A stretch of DNA of 64,000 bases from JBJXHN01 sp046233135 (GCA_046233135.1 JBJXHN010000003.1:558001-622000), one strand, 5' to 3'; counted from the stretch's first letter, positions 51,641-61,860 are shown. A program made the numbers and translations. Notes: generated from the sequence alone by a model not told the origin.

Positions 51641-52147
51641 ATGAAAAATAAATCACTTCAAAAATCACAAAGACCACCCAAACCTCTAAAGACATTATAC
51701 ATGTTGACTTTACTATTTCTGCTGAACGCTTGCCTCTCCACGGCTCAGCCACCGGCACCACCCTTGTATAAATCGGCCGTGATAGAAATCATCACACAAC
51801 CGGACACCAATCTGGCTTACGGCGGACAATCCGTACCGATCGAGATCTCGGTCTACGAACTCACGACGACGTCGACCTTCGTTTCCAGCGCCTATCTCGA
51901 ACTCGCGACAGATGCTGCGGCCACTCTGGAGTCGGAATTGGTCGAACGACATCGCGTTACCCTCCCCCCCAACAGCCAGCATACTTTGCAGCTGACGCTT
52001 CAACCCGCGACCCGTGTTCTGGGCGTCACGGCGGGGTACAGCGAGATCGGCAGCAAGCTCTGGCGCGCTACGGTTGGCATTACCGAACCGGGGGAAACCA
52101 GCATTTCCGTAGCAGCAACGAAAGACGGGCTGACTGTTTTGCCGTAA
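51641..52147 (+). CDS. tssJ: T6SS outer-membrane lipoprotein TssJ
   Basis: The 168-residue protein has a basic N terminus, a hydrophobic stretch and the lipobox LLNAC (lipid Cys at about residue 31). The mature part has the TssJ beta-sandwich pattern, ending with GVTAGYSEIGSKLWRATV and a Gly-rich strand. It anchors the TssLM membrane complex in the outer membrane. ATG at 51641 is preceded by GGAAAAAGG. It follows fha by 14 bp. Confidence 0.88.
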   Translation: MKNKSLQKSQRPPKPLKTLYMLTLLFLLNACLSTAQPPAPPLYKSAVIEIITQPDTNLAYGGQSVPIEISVYELTTTSTFVSSAYLELATDAAATLESELVERHRVTLPPNSQHTLQLTLQPATRVLGVTAGYSEIGSKLWRATVGITEPGETSISVAATKDGLTVLP

Positions 52148-52211
52148 CCCGCTGCGCGCATGCCGGGCAGATCATTCCTCCCTTACCACAAGATCATAAG
52201 AGAGCACAGAT

Positions 52212-53549
52212 ATGCATTGGTGGGACCGCGTGGCTTGGGCCGAAGGCATGTTCCTGCAGCCCCACCACTTACAGCAGCATACCCGCGCCTGCGAAGCCTT
52301 CACCACCGGCCGGGTTCGGAACCTGATTCCGTACGGATGGGGTTTCAGCCGCCTGCAAGTGGATACGGGCCTTCTGGAACAGGGGATGGTCGGCCTCCTG
52401 CACTGCCGTGGCGTCCTTCCCGATGGCACACCCTTCGATGTTCCGGAGAGCACCGGGCACCCGCCACCCGTTGCCGTCACCGATCAGGTAACCTCGGCCA
52501 TGGTCTACCTCGCCATTCCGCCCGCCCGGGTCGGGCAGGCCGATGTCGCCCGCCAGGGGATGAGGGAAGAGGCCGGACGGTATTCGGTGGCAGAATACGA
52601 AGCCCCCGACAGCAGCGGACAAAACGCCGCTGCCGTCTCTGTCCAGGTTCAGCGCTTGCAACTTCAGCTTATTGTCGGCAAGGAGGACGCCGATGGCTTT
52701 ATCCGCCTTCCGATAGCCCGCATCGTCGAAAAGCGGGGAGATCAGAAAGTCGTCCTGGATCCAGGCTACATCCCGCCACTGATGGCCTGCGACGCATCCC
52801 AAATCCTGTCCAGCTTCCTTGACGAGATCGAGGGGATCATCAGTCAGCGTCTCAACCTTCTTGCCGGACGCGCGTCCCAGATCGGTACGGCAAGCCAGGC
52901 CGGTATTCTGGATGCCCTGATGCTCGTGACCTTGAACCGAACGTATGCCCGGGTCCGGCATATGGCTTCTCTACCCGACCTCCACCCCGCATGGCTTTAT
53001 GGCGCCTTGTCGGAAGCGGCCAGCGAGCTTCAAGCTTTCCGAGACTCCCGCCGTGCCGTCGCCTATCCGGACTACGATCACGAAGACATCGCGGCATGCC
53101 TGGCGCCCATTCTTTTGGACATGCGCCTGGCCCTGACGGAGCAAGTGGACCGGAACGTCATCCCCCTGGACCTCATTGCTCATCCCCGGGTTGCCGGGGC
53201 CTACCGCTCTATCGTACCGGATCAAAACCTGCTGGAACAGGCCAGGTTCATTCTGACCGTTAAGACATCGCTGAGATCCGAGGACCTGCGGCGCGCATTT
53301 CCGCATCAGATCACCGTCGCCCCACCGGAAAGACTAGGCGAATTCGTCAAGGCCGCCAGTCGGGGGGTCACGTTGATGCCCCTTCAGACACCTCCTCCTG
53401 AAATGCAGCACTTCGCCGGGTTTGTGTACTTTGAATTGGATCGCAACGATGAGATGTGGAGCAGCCTCGTGCAGGCCAGATCCATCGGCTTCCACCTCGC
53501 TGACCGGTTTCCCGATCTGGTCATGGAATTCTGGGCCATCAAAAGGTAA
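52212..53549 (+). CDS. tssK: T6SS baseplate-membrane connector TssK
   Basis: The protein has 445 residues and begins with the TssK hallmark (WWDRVAWAEGMFLQPHHLQQ, of which HWWDRVAW is exact to MHWWDRVAW). It continues with RNLIPYGWGF and ends with YFELDRNDEMWSSLVQARS and FPDLVMEFWAIKR. TssK links the baseplate to the TssJLM membrane complex. The start is ATG at 52212, 64 bp after tssJ. Confidence 0.95.
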   Translation: MHWWDRVAWAEGMFLQPHHLQQHTRACEAFTTGRVRNLIPYGWGFSRLQVDTGLLEQGMVGLLHCRGVLPDGTPFDVPESTGHPPPVAVTDQVTSAMVYLAIPPARVGQADVARQGMREEAGRYSVAEYEAPDSSGQNAAAVSVQVQRLQLQLIVGKEDADGFIRLPIARIVEKRGDQKVVLDPGYIPPLMACDASQILSSFLDEIEGIISQRLNLLAGRASQIGTASQAGILDALMLVTLNRTYARVRHMASLPDLHPAWLYGALSEAASELQAFRDSRRAVAYPDYDHEDIAACLAPILLDMRLALTEQVDRNVIPLDLIAHPRVAGAYRSIVPDQNLLEQARFILTVKTSLRSEDLRRAFPHQITVAPPERLGEFVKAASRGVTLMPLQTPPPEMQHFAGFVYFELDRNDEMWSSLVQARSIGFHLADRFPDLVMEFWAIKR

Positions 53550-53554
53550 CAGGG

Positions 53555-54913
53555 ATGAGCGACAAAACCCCATTCCAGCCCGAAGGCACGGTTATTCGCC
53601 CCGGTGGATACCGGTTCAGCTACCCGTCTGAAACAGATCATGCGTCATCGGCGTACGCAAACGCGCCGGATGGCGGAGACCTTTCCTCACTGGAAAGCCT
53701 CAAGACACCGGGGATCAATCCGCTCATCGACGCGGCGGCCCCCCTGTTCGAACTGATGAGCCGGTTACGTTCCATGCCCACATACGGCGATCCTGTCGGC
53801 TTGCGCAACAAAGCCAGCACGGCCGTCAGCGTTTTCGAACGCGAGATCCAGAATGCGGGGATCGAGCAAAAGCAAGTTCAGGTTGCTCGTTATGCGATCT
53901 GCGCCACAATTGATGATGTGGTGATGGACACGCCTTGGGGAAACAATAGCGACTGGCACAGAAATACGCTGGTCAGCCTCTTGCACAACGAAGTTATCGG
54001 GGGCGACCGGTTTTTCGAATTCCTTGACCAAATGCTGCGCAACCCGAACGCCTTTCGCTCCTTGATCGAGTTCATGTACGTGTGCCTGGCGTTGGGGTTC
54101 AGCGGCCGCTACCGCCTCCAGGACAAAAATGGCCAAGAGAGTCTGCGTCTTCTGCGTGCCAACGTCTATCGGGCGATTCGCGGTTTCCGGGAAGACGATC
54201 GGGCACTCTCTATCCACTGGCGTGGCGTCAAAGCACCTTTGGATCCGGAAGACAAGGGTGTTCCGGGCTGGGTAGCCTTGATCATTGCCGGCGCTCTGCT
54301 GGCCGGGGTCTTTGCCGCCTATCGCCTGCTGCTGGGGGCAGATGTTGATACCGCCGCCGCGGCCTTTGCCGAACTGGATCCGGCCGGCCCTCCCCGACTG
54401 ATTCGGCCGGTGGAAGTACATCCCGTCTATACGCCTCCGCCCGTCGTCGAAGAAGCGCCGCGCATCAGGCGCTTCCTGGCGCCGGAAATCGAAGAAGGGC
54501 TGGTCAAGGTGGATGAGGACCGTCAGACGCTGACCATCCGGATCCGGGGCGAAGGCATGTTCCCCTCAGGCCAGGCGTCCGTCCTGGATCAGCATAAGCC
54601 AACCATCCGACGGGTGGCGGAAGCGCTCTCCGAGGTGAATGGGCACATCACGGTCATTGGGTACACGGACAACCTGCCGATCCATTCGGTGCAGTTCCCC
54701 TCCAACATTGTCCTTTCCGAAAAGCGGGCGCAGTCGGTGGCCTCCATGCTCGCTGAGTCCCTGACCGACCCGGACCGCCTGACCACAGAGGGCCGGGGCG
54801 CCAGCAACCCCATCGGCAACAACACCACGGCCGAGGGACGGGCTTTGAACAGAAGAATAGAAATTGTTCTTGTCAAAGAAGATCCGATTTTTTCGACGGA
54901 GGCCGGGCAATGA
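53555..54913 (+). CDS. tssL: T6SS membrane protein TssL with OmpA domain
   Basis: The 452-residue protein joins a DotU/TssL cytoplasmic domain (about 45-225: NPLIDAAAPLFELMSRLR, ARYAICATIDDVVMDTPWG) to one membrane helix (about 235-258) and a C-terminal OmpA peptidoglycan-binding domain (ITVIGYTDNLPI, LTTEGRGASNPIGNN). It is the evolved TssL form that anchors the complex to the wall without a separate TagL. It starts 5 bp after tssK and overlaps tssM by 4 bp (ATGA). Confidence 0.95.
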   Translation: MSDKTPFQPEGTVIRPGGYRFSYPSETDHASSAYANAPDGGDLSSLESLKTPGINPLIDAAAPLFELMSRLRSMPTYGDPVGLRNKASTAVSVFEREIQNAGIEQKQVQVARYAICATIDDVVMDTPWGNNSDWHRNTLVSLLHNEVIGGDRFFEFLDQMLRNPNAFRSLIEFMYVCLALGFSGRYRLQDKNGQESLRLLRANVYRAIRGFREDDRALSIHWRGVKAPLDPEDKGVPGWVALIIAGALLAGVFAAYRLLLGADVDTAAAAFAELDPAGPPRLIRPVEVHPVYTPPPVVEEAPRIRRFLAPEIEEGLVKVDEDRQTLTIRIRGEGMFPSGQASVLDQHKPTIRRVAEALSEVNGHITVIGYTDNLPIHSVQFPSNIVLSEKRAQSVASMLAESLTDPDRLTTEGRGASNPIGNNTTAEGRALNRRIEIVLVKEDPIFSTEAGQ

Positions 54914-57900
54914 ATGCGGTGAAATCAATACTCCGGCCGCGCTGGATATTTGGGTTTCTGGGAGTCGGTTCTGCTGCGTCGATTATTTGGCTGATCGGTC
55001 CCCTGCTCGGGATCGAAGCTCTATCGTCCATATGGCTCCGGGTGGCGATGATCGGCATCATGCTCCTTGGCGCCTTGGCCGCCACCGCCTGGAGTCTGTT
55101 GCGCGACAGGAAGCGCAATAAGGACCTGGTGGAAGGATTGGAAGCAGAGGCCAGGTCCGACGACAAGGGCGAGGAAGATCTGAAGGATATCAAGGAGCAG
55201 CTTCAGAATGCTCTGGCCACTCTCAAGAAATCCGCCTTTGCCGCGGATGGCGCCAAGGGCCGGAAGCGCTACCTTTACCAACTGCCGTGGTACATGGTGA
55301 TTGGCCCGCCCGGATCGGGAAAAACGACGGCTTTGAAGCATTCCGGCCTGCGGTTCCCCTTGAACCGGGATGATCCGCGCGTGAAGGGCATTGCCGGCAC
55401 CCGCAACTGTGACTGGTGGTTCACCAACGATGCCGTTTTGATCGACACGGCCGGGCGCTACACCACTCAGGACAGCAATCAGACCGCAGATTCCGGCGCG
55501 TGGCAGGGCTTTCTCCGTCTCTTGAAGACGCACCGGCCGAGGCAACCTCTGAATGGCCTCATGGTGATGATCAGCCTGCATGACATTGCCAATATGAGCA
55601 ACGATGACCTGCTCGGCCATGCGGCAACGATCAGAGACCGGATCGAAGAGATCCAGGAAAAGCTGACGCAGCAACTTCCCGTCTACGTCATCTTCACGAT
55701 GGCGGACCTCATTCACGGCTTCCGGGATTTTTTCAGCCGCCTGTCGAAGGAGGAAATCGGCCAGGTTTGGGGCATGACGCGATCCCTCGACTCCGACGTG
55801 GCGCCAGCCTCCTGGTTTGCAGGGGAGTTCGATCTTCTGGTTTCCCGACTGAACAACAGGCTTTTCGAAGCCTTGTCCCAGGAAGAAGACCTTCATGTTC
55901 GCTCCAGCCTGTTCAGCTTCCCCAACCAGTTTCAATCCTTCAAGGCGCCGGTCTCCACCTTTCTGGAACAGGTCTTTCAGCAAAGTCGCTTCAGCACCCA
56001 GCCCAAATTCCGCGGTGTCTATTTCACCAGCGCCATCCAGATCGGCGCCCCGATCGACCGTCTGATGCGAGCCATGGCGACCGGGTTCGGAGTCCCCTTC
56101 CAGGAAAGCAGAAGCACCCAGTCCAGCGGTCGCAGCTACTTCCTTACCGATCTGCTGCAAAGTGTGGTTTTTGCCGAAGCCGGCCTGGGCCGGACCGACC
56201 CGTCATGGAATCGCCGCCGGAAGATCGGCCGATATGTGGCCTACGCCACTGCCGTGACCCTGGTACTCGGCCTCGGCGGGTACTGGACCGGCGCCTTCCT
56301 GACCCAGCGGCAAGCGATCGCACAGACCATGGAGAGTCTACCGCGATATTCCGAGAAACTTGCCGATATCGAGCTGTCCAATGTCAGCGATCGCAATGCG
56401 GCCCGGCTCCTCCCGGCCCTCAATACATTGAGAGAGGAAGCTCATCTGGATACCCCGGCGGCCCTGCTTCCCGACGCGATTTCCCTCGATCAGACCTCCA
56501 ACCTCGACACGGTCGCCAGGCAGGCCTATCGGGACGCATTGCAGACTCTTCTGCTGCCGCGCATTCTTCTCGGTCTGGAAGACCAGATCCGCGGGCATAT
56601 GCGGGAGCCGGCGTTCATCTATGAAGCATTGAAGGTGTATCTGATCCTCGGCAACAAGGGGCCGAAAAACCCCGATCTGATCCATAACTGGATGGATATC
56701 ACCTGGACGGCGCAATTCGGGCGGGCCACAGGGGACAGAACGGTACCAGACCTTCTGGCCCACCTCGACTCCCTTCTGGAGATCCCCCAGCTTCACACCT
56801 ACTCACTGGATGGGAACCTGGTCGAACAGAGCCGTGTCGTCCTGTCCCGCATGCCGGCGGGTCAACGAGCGTATCAATTCCTACGAGCCGATAACCGCGC
56901 TCAGAGCCTTCCCCAATGGACCGCAGCAGGGAACGTTGGCCGGACCACCACGAGCTTGTTTACGCGGACGTCGGGCACCTCCCTGGCCACGGGAATACCC
57001 GGTCTATTCACGCCCGCGGGATACCGGCAGGTCTATGTACCCTTGCGGGAGGGCGCGGCCAGCGCCGCCGGCGAAGAAATCTGGGTCCTCGACAACCAGC
57101 AGGCAGATGCCACCCGGTCCCTGCCGCAGATCATTGCCGAAATGGACCGGCTGTACGCACGCGACTACATCACGGCCTGGGATACCTTTTTGAACGATCT
57201 GGCGATGGTGCCCTTCACCGACCTATCCCAGGCAAATCAGCTGCTGAATTTCGCTTCGGCCCAGGACAGCCCGATCTTGGCCATGATCCGGGAGGTTGCG
57301 AAGAACACCCGTTTCGATCCGGGTCCGGCTCCCGCGAACGGCCCGGCACCCCCAGACGGATCAGCGCCTGGCGCCGCCGGCATGTCTAATGGCCCGGGTA
57401 GCGACGCAGCCCGCCTGAACCAACTGATGACACCGTCTTCGGCCGGCTTTACCCGAGGTGCCGGATCGTCCGAATTGCCGCCGGAACTCCGGGCAATCGA
57501 GGATCATTTCGCCCCAATCCATCGTCTGGTCGGCAATGGCGAGGACCCCACATCCTCCCCCCTTTCGATGCTTCAATCCGATTTGGACGCCTTGTATCGC
57601 GACGTCACACAATTCACCTCCGAGAACGGCGGCGGAAACCCGACCGCCTTCGCCCCCGGTTCGACAAACCGTCTGAGGCTGACCGCCAGCCGATTACCCC
57701 ATCCGGTCCAAGACTGGATCTCGACCCTGATCGACAACACCGCTGCCATCGGCGCCGGATCTGTTCGCGAAACCCTTAGTGAAACCTGGCGCAGCACCGT
57801 TTATCAAAGCTGCCGAGAAGCCTTGCACGGACGCTATCCTTTCGACCGCTCCTCCCAGTCCGATGCCCAGCTGCGTGACATTGCCACCATTCTCGGTCCG

Positions 57901-58467
57901 GGCGGCTCGATTGAGATCTTCTTCAACACCTACCTGCGCCCCTTTGTCGACACCACCACCCGTCCGTGGCGCTGGAAAGGTCTTCAGGGAGCCCCCCTTG
58001 GCATCAACCAAGGTGTTCTTGTCCAGTTCGAAAGAGCAGAGGAAATTCGCCGCGCCCTTTTCGGAGCTGGCAGCCAGACGCCCTCCTTCGGTTTCGAACT
58101 GAGACCGCTGTCATTGGACCCGTCGGCATTCCGCTCAATCATCGACGTGGAAGGACAGGCTCTGGAATTCGCCCATTCCCAAAGCATGGGCGCCCGCATG
58201 CAATGGCCCGGACCGCAAACCGGCAGAGGCGTTTCCCTGACCATCATTGGCCAGGACGGATCCAGCCCCAGTCTCCGGACAGAAGGTCCCTGGGCCCTGT
58301 TTCGGTTAATGGACAAAGGCCAGGTCAGACACCTGGGTGCGGAGAGTCTGCAAGTCGCCATAGCAGTGAATGGAAGACAGATGATTTACCAGCTGCGTGC
58401 CGACAGTGTCTTCAACCCCTTCAGCCTGCCCGAACTGAGGCATTTTGCATGTCCAAGCTCCCTGTAA
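54910..58467 (+). CDS. tssM: T6SS membrane core protein TssM (IcmF family)
   Basis: The 1185-residue protein has two N-terminal membrane helices (about 12-32 and 42-62), a cytoplasmic NTPase domain with Walker A GPPGSGKTT (132-140), and LIDTAGRYTTQDS. A third helix is at about 437-458. The large periplasmic part ends in the TssJ-binding beta domain (MQWPGPQTGRGVSLTI, GPWALFRLMDKGQV). It forms the trans-envelope channel with TssL and TssJ. Its 3' end overlaps tagF by 19 bp. Confidence 0.96.
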   Translation: MNAVKSILRPRWIFGFLGVGSAASIIWLIGPLLGIEALSSIWLRVAMIGIMLLGALAATAWSLLRDRKRNKDLVEGLEAEARSDDKGEEDLKDIKEQLQNALATLKKSAFAADGAKGRKRYLYQLPWYMVIGPPGSGKTTALKHSGLRFPLNRDDPRVKGIAGTRNCDWWFTNDAVLIDTAGRYTTQDSNQTADSGAWQGFLRLLKTHRPRQPLNGLMVMISLHDIANMSNDDLLGHAATIRDRIEEIQEKLTQQLPVYVIFTMADLIHGFRDFFSRLSKEEIGQVWGMTRSLDSDVAPASWFAGEFDLLVSRLNNRLFEALSQEEDLHVRSSLFSFPNQFQSFKAPVSTFLEQVFQQSRFSTQPKFRGVYFTSAIQIGAPIDRLMRAMATGFGVPFQESRSTQSSGRSYFLTDLLQSVVFAEAGLGRTDPSWNRRRKIGRYVAYATAVTLVLGLGGYWTGAFLTQRQAIAQTMESLPRYSEKLADIELSNVSDRNAARLLPALNTLREEAHLDTPAALLPDAISLDQTSNLDTVARQAYRDALQTLLLPRILLGLEDQIRGHMREPAFIYEALKVYLILGNKGPKNPDLIHNWMDITWTAQFGRATGDRTVPDLLAHLDSLLEIPQLHTYSLDGNLVEQSRVVLSRMPAGQRAYQFLRADNRAQSLPQWTAAGNVGRTTTSLFTRTSGTSLATGIPGLFTPAGYRQVYVPLREGAASAAGEEIWVLDNQQADATRSLPQIIAEMDRLYARDYITAWDTFLNDLAMVPFTDLSQANQLLNFASAQDSPILAMIREVAKNTRFDPGPAPANGPAPPDGSAPGAAGMSNGPGSDAARLNQLMTPSSAGFTRGAGSSELPPELRAIEDHFAPIHRLVGNGEDPTSSPLSMLQSDLDALYRDVTQFTSENGGGNPTAFAPGSTNRLRLTASRLPHPVQDWISTLIDNTAAIGAGSVRETLSETWRSTVYQSCREALHGRYPFDRSSQSDAQLRDIATILGPGGSIEIFFNTYLRPFVDTTTRPWRWKGLQGAPLGINQGVLVQFERAEEIRRALFGAGSQTPSFGFELRPLSLDPSAFRSIIDVEGQALEFAHSQSMGARMQWPGPQTGRGVSLTIIGQDGSSPSLRTEGPWALFRLMDKGQVRHLGAESLQVAIAVNGRQMIYQLRADSVFNPFSLPELRHFACPSSL

Positions 58468-59201
58468 CCCCCTCCCCCGCGACCATCGGTATTTACGGGA
58501 AACTGGCTAGCCTAGGCGATTTCGCGTCTCGCGGATTACCACGGTCTTTTATCGATCCCTGGGACAACTGGCTGCAGGATCTTCTGTCCAACCTGGCCGC
58601 GACCTCGGGATCGGGTTGGCCGGAAATCTATGCGGTTTCCCCAATTTGGCACTTCTATCTGCCTGTCGGCGTTTGCGGTCCCCAGGGCGTTCTCGGGGTT
58701 ATCATGCCCAGCGCCGACAGGGTCGGACGCCTGTTCCCCATGACCGCAGTCGCCTTATTCGATCAGGCTTCCGCCACCCCTACCTTGCTCTCAACCCAGA
58801 GCGTCTGGCTGTTCGAGGTGGAAGCATTGCTCTTGCGCACCCTCGCGCCGGAGCAGCTGTCACCGGACGCCGTACAGGCGGAACTCCTTGCCTTGCCCGC
58901 TCCCCTGCCCGGGCCTGTGGCGTCCTTCCAGGGACGGTTCGGGCGGCAATGCTGGATGCCTTCGTTTGCCAGCGAAGATCGGCAAGGCCTGACATTGCCC
59001 ACAGACATTCTGTCTTGCCACGGGATGGCCACCGGACACCTTTCCCTGTGGCAGTTCCGGCCGGATCCCGACCGACGGGAGGGCATCCTGATCACGATGG
59101 ACGGACTGCCCACCCCCCCGGAATGGCAAGCGATGCTTGCCGGCCGGCCGGACGGCGGCCCCGATCACCAAGCCGAGTCGATCAATACATTAAGTCTATG
59201 A
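58449..59201 (+). CDS. tagF: T6SS post-translational repressor TagF
   Basis: The 250-residue protein has the TagF start IGIYGKLASLGDFASRGLPR, followed by WDNWLQ and YAVSPIWHFYLPVGVCG, then GVIMPSADRVGRLFPMT. TagF holds Fha or the machine off, independent of kinase action, in systems with the phosphorylation pathway. In some alphaproteobacteria TagF is fused to PppA; here they are separate, adjacent genes. ATG at 58449 lies within the end of tssM. Confidence 0.92.
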   Translation: MSKLPVTPSPATIGIYGKLASLGDFASRGLPRSFIDPWDNWLQDLLSNLAATSGSGWPEIYAVSPIWHFYLPVGVCGPQGVLGVIMPSADRVGRLFPMTAVALFDQASATPTLLSTQSVWLFEVEALLLRTLAPEQLSPDAVQAELLALPAPLPGPVASFQGRFGRQCWMPSFASEDRQGLTLPTDILSCHGMATGHLSLWQFRPDPDRREGILITMDGLPTPPEWQAMLAGRPDGGPDHQAESINTLSL

Positions 59202-59243
59202 CTTTCTCTTCAATGCATTCCCGACGAAAGACAGAAGGACCGG

Positions 59244-60038
59244 ATGACCATGGGCGATTTCTTTCAAGCTGAAAGCTACGGATATACCCACAAAGGAAAA
59301 GTCAGATCGCTGAACGAAGACAGCTTCCTCGACCGTCCCGACCTGGGCTTGTGGGTTGTCGCCGATGGAATGGGGGGACATCAGGCCGGTGACGTCGCCA
59401 GCAGAAGAATTTGTGATTACCTCAATAGAATTGAAAAGAAAGACTCTGCATCGGATCTCTATCGCAACGTCACCTCCGCCTTATATTACGTTAACGAAGA
59501 CCTTAAACTCTACGCCCAGAATACCGGAGCTGGCATGGTAGGCTCCACGGTTGTCGTTCTTCTTTACCGAGGCCGATCTTGTGCCTGCCTTTGGGCCGGG
59601 GACAGTCGTCTTTATCTATTCAGAGAGAACAAACTCTATAGATTAACAAAAGATCACACAACGGTACAGGAGTTAATCAACGCTGGCCTTCTCGCACCTG
59701 AAGATGCCGAGAATCATCCCAGAGCAAATGAAATCACCCGTGCAGTGGGTGCCGAAAATGAGCTTCAACTGGAACCCTGGCAGGGAAGTGTCGGTGAAAA
59801 TGATATATTTCTTCTTTGCACCGATGGAATAACAAAGTCAATTTCCGAGAATGACATCGAACAAACGGTCAGATACTATGGAAACCCAAAAGAAATCGTA
59901 CTTTCCCTCATCGAAACAGGACTCGAGTGTGGAGCCCCAGATAATCTGACGGCCCTCGCTGTTAAAATGACAAAGAAAAACACTACGGCATCCATGGAGA
60001 CAGTGCTGGACGTTGCCAGCCCAACGCACACCCTTTGA
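59244..60038 (+). CDS. pppA: PP2C-type Ser/Thr phosphatase PppA of the T6SS
   Basis: The 264-residue protein is a PPM/PP2C phosphatase: VRSLNEDSFLD, VVADGMGGHQAGDVAS, WAGDSRLYLF, LCTDGIT and APDNLTALAV hold the metal-binding acids. It removes phosphate from Fha and opposes the PpkA-like kinases. ATG at 59244 follows GAAGGACCGG; ATG at 59250 is an alternative. The gene is clearly more AT-rich than the rest of the operon. It is the last gene of the rightward arm. Confidence 0.93.
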   Translation: MTMGDFFQAESYGYTHKGKVRSLNEDSFLDRPDLGLWVVADGMGGHQAGDVASRRICDYLNRIEKKDSASDLYRNVTSALYYVNEDLKLYAQNTGAGMVGSTVVVLLYRGRSCACLWAGDSRLYLFRENKLYRLTKDHTTVQELINAGLLAPEDAENHPRANEITRAVGAENELQLEPWQGSVGENDIFLLCTDGITKSISENDIEQTVRYYGNPKEIVLSLIETGLECGAPDNLTALAVKMTKKNTTASMETVLDVASPTHTL

Positions 60039-60350
60039 ATTTTCTGTCCCCTCCTTCGACCAGTCAGCGAACGCAGGGCCTCAACGGCGGATCAACCATT
60101 CTTAGAGCTGATCTTGCACGCATTGCACTAATTTAAGGTAATTAAAATTTTAGATTGCTATTGAAAACCTGTGGATTCTTTTATATTAAAAACTTGCTGG
60201 CACTCTACCTTTGAATGTCCCAAAACGGCATACCGACCGTCAAAGCACGGCAAAGCATATAGAAGAAAAAAGAACATTTAATTTCATAGTAAAACATACA
60301 AAGAAATCTGAACAATCTCTTTATTGGCAATATGGAGGGGGGCACAAGCA
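60039..60350. other. AT-rich intergenic region before the autotransporter genes
   Basis: This 312-bp stretch holds no gene that I can support. It is very AT-rich. A possible promoter for the next gene is TTGAAA (60161-60166) with TATATT (60182-60187), spacer 15 bp. TTGCAC occurs twice close together near 60113-60127. Confidence 0.4.
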
Positions 60351-61739
60351 ATGAAGACAAGTAACATTATAAAAACAGCCTGCTTATCGGGCATAACACT
60401 TCTTGCCGTATCTACAAACTCTGCGAATGCGAGCACGGACTGCGACTACGATACCGAGATTGACCGGATCCGTGGTCTGATTTCGGACTCGACAACGTCT
60501 GTGAATACGGAGGTCTGCGGATATTCGTTCGCAGTTGTCTCCAACACCCAGGCCAGCGGAGTTCCCGGGCTTTCGATCGCCGAAGGCAGTATCAATGGAA
60601 TTCCCGTTAGGATCGAGACAACCGCGTCAAGCTTCGACTCGACAGATATTTCTCGGGACACGGTTGCCGTATACGTCAATGGCAACGAAGTTTACCGGGG
60701 CATCATCGATAATGCCGACATCAACGAAGGCCTAAGGCTTCTCGGATCACTCGGAGTGCTGGATTCCGCCGCCGTCACCCAAACGGAAGTTCAGAAATCT
60801 TCGGTCGCCACGGTCTCGCGCACCGTGAACCGGCGCGTTCAGCAATTTCTCACAAACCCGACCACATTCTCCACGCAGATCTCCGCCGCCGACGGCAACG
60901 GCCAGATCACCGGCTTGGCCGGGGGCGATGAAAGCACGGGTGTGGATCGTCGCTTCGGCCTTTGGGGCAACATCTCCAACTCTTGGCTGGATGACGACTC
61001 TCTGTTCGGCAGCTTCGACGGCACATTGACCAGCATTACGACTGGCCTGGACTACCGGGTGCTGGATAATGTGCTGGCCGGTATCGCCGTCACGGGCGAA
61101 ATGGTCGACCTTGACACCCACTTCAACAGCGGTGGCCTGGACTCCAAAGGCCTGATCTTCACGCCCTACATTGGCGCGGCCTTTCTTGATCAGCAGCTTA
61201 TCGCCAACTTTCTGGTCGGCTACGGCTTGAGTTCCGTCAAGACAGAGCGCCTTGGCTACACCGTCAACGGCACCCAGTTCACGGCGCAACAGGTTGACGC
61301 GGACTTCTGGTCGCGACGCGTGTTCCTGTCCTCGGATCTGTCCGGCAATTTCCAGATCGGGGACCTGACCCTGTCGCCCCGGGCCGGCTATACCATGGCC
61401 TGGGACTCGCGGAACTCTGTTACGGAAAGCGACGGAACCGTCACCGACAAGAATGACACTGTGGTCGGGACCATCAGTGCTGCCGCCCGGGCAACCTACA
61501 CCATCGGCAGTTTTGCACCTTACATTGAAACCATCTACTCTTACGACGCCATTATTGACGAAGACATTGTCGGCGTTCAGAGCCTGACCACCCAGGACCG
61601 CGACGAAGTCGTCCTGGTGGGTGGCCTCACCTGGCAGGCTGCCGACGACATGATGGCGACCTTTGAAGTTTCCAATAGCTTTGGGCGCGAGAACTTCAGC
61701 AACACGACAGTATCCGCGGCCCTGCGCTGGGAGTTCTAG
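60351..61739 (+). CDS. Autotransporter-barrel outer-membrane protein 1
   Basis: The 462-residue protein has a signal peptide (MKTSNIIKTACLSG, core, STNSANA) and a short passenger (about 28-190) with strand-rich sequence and two cysteines. A 12-strand-like barrel follows (about 205-462) and ends in the outer-membrane signature RWEF with a terminal Phe. GLWGNISNSWLDDD and GLDYRVLDNVLAGIAV mark the start of the autotransporter domain. ATG at 60351 follows GGAGGGGGGC. It is a relative of the gene at 61861, sharing the QFLTNPTT/GLAGGDE-type linker before the barrel (compare LAGGDES and LAGGDQA). Passenger function is unknown. Confidence 0.82.
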   Translation: MKTSNIIKTACLSGITLLAVSTNSANASTDCDYDTEIDRIRGLISDSTTSVNTEVCGYSFAVVSNTQASGVPGLSIAEGSINGIPVRIETTASSFDSTDISRDTVAVYVNGNEVYRGIIDNADINEGLRLLGSLGVLDSAAVTQTEVQKSSVATVSRTVNRRVQQFLTNPTTFSTQISAADGNGQITGLAGGDESTGVDRRFGLWGNISNSWLDDDSLFGSFDGTLTSITTGLDYRVLDNVLAGIAVTGEMVDLDTHFNSGGLDSKGLIFTPYIGAAFLDQQLIANFLVGYGLSSVKTERLGYTVNGTQFTAQQVDADFWSRRVFLSSDLSGNFQIGDLTLSPRAGYTMAWDSRNSVTESDGTVTDKNDTVVGTISAAARATYTIGSFAPYIETIYSYDAIIDEDIVGVQSLTTQDRDEVVLVGGLTWQAADDMMATFEVSNSFGRENFSNTTVSAALRWEF

Positions 61740-61753
61740 CATTTGTCCGGACA

Positions 61754-61789
61754 GCCGGCACATCCTGCCAAGGGACGTGCCGGCTTTTC
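61754..61789 (+). terminator. Rho-independent terminator
   Basis: GCCGGCAC (61754-61761) pairs with GTGCCGGC (61777-61784) and is followed by TTTTCATT. It ends autotransporter gene 1, so gene 2 needs its own promoter in 61790-61860 or relies on read-through. Confidence 0.85.
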
Positions 61790-61860
61790 ATTCCATTACC
61801 TCAGCTCTGTTACATCGATCAGAGAAACCCCACAAGCCTCCGGCGTGTAAGGAGAATTAG

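Noticed and set aside
57966..58448. A long upstream extension of tagF inside tssM
   Set aside because: The stretch lies in another frame of tssM, whose C-terminal domain is well conserved; TagF homology starts at 58449.
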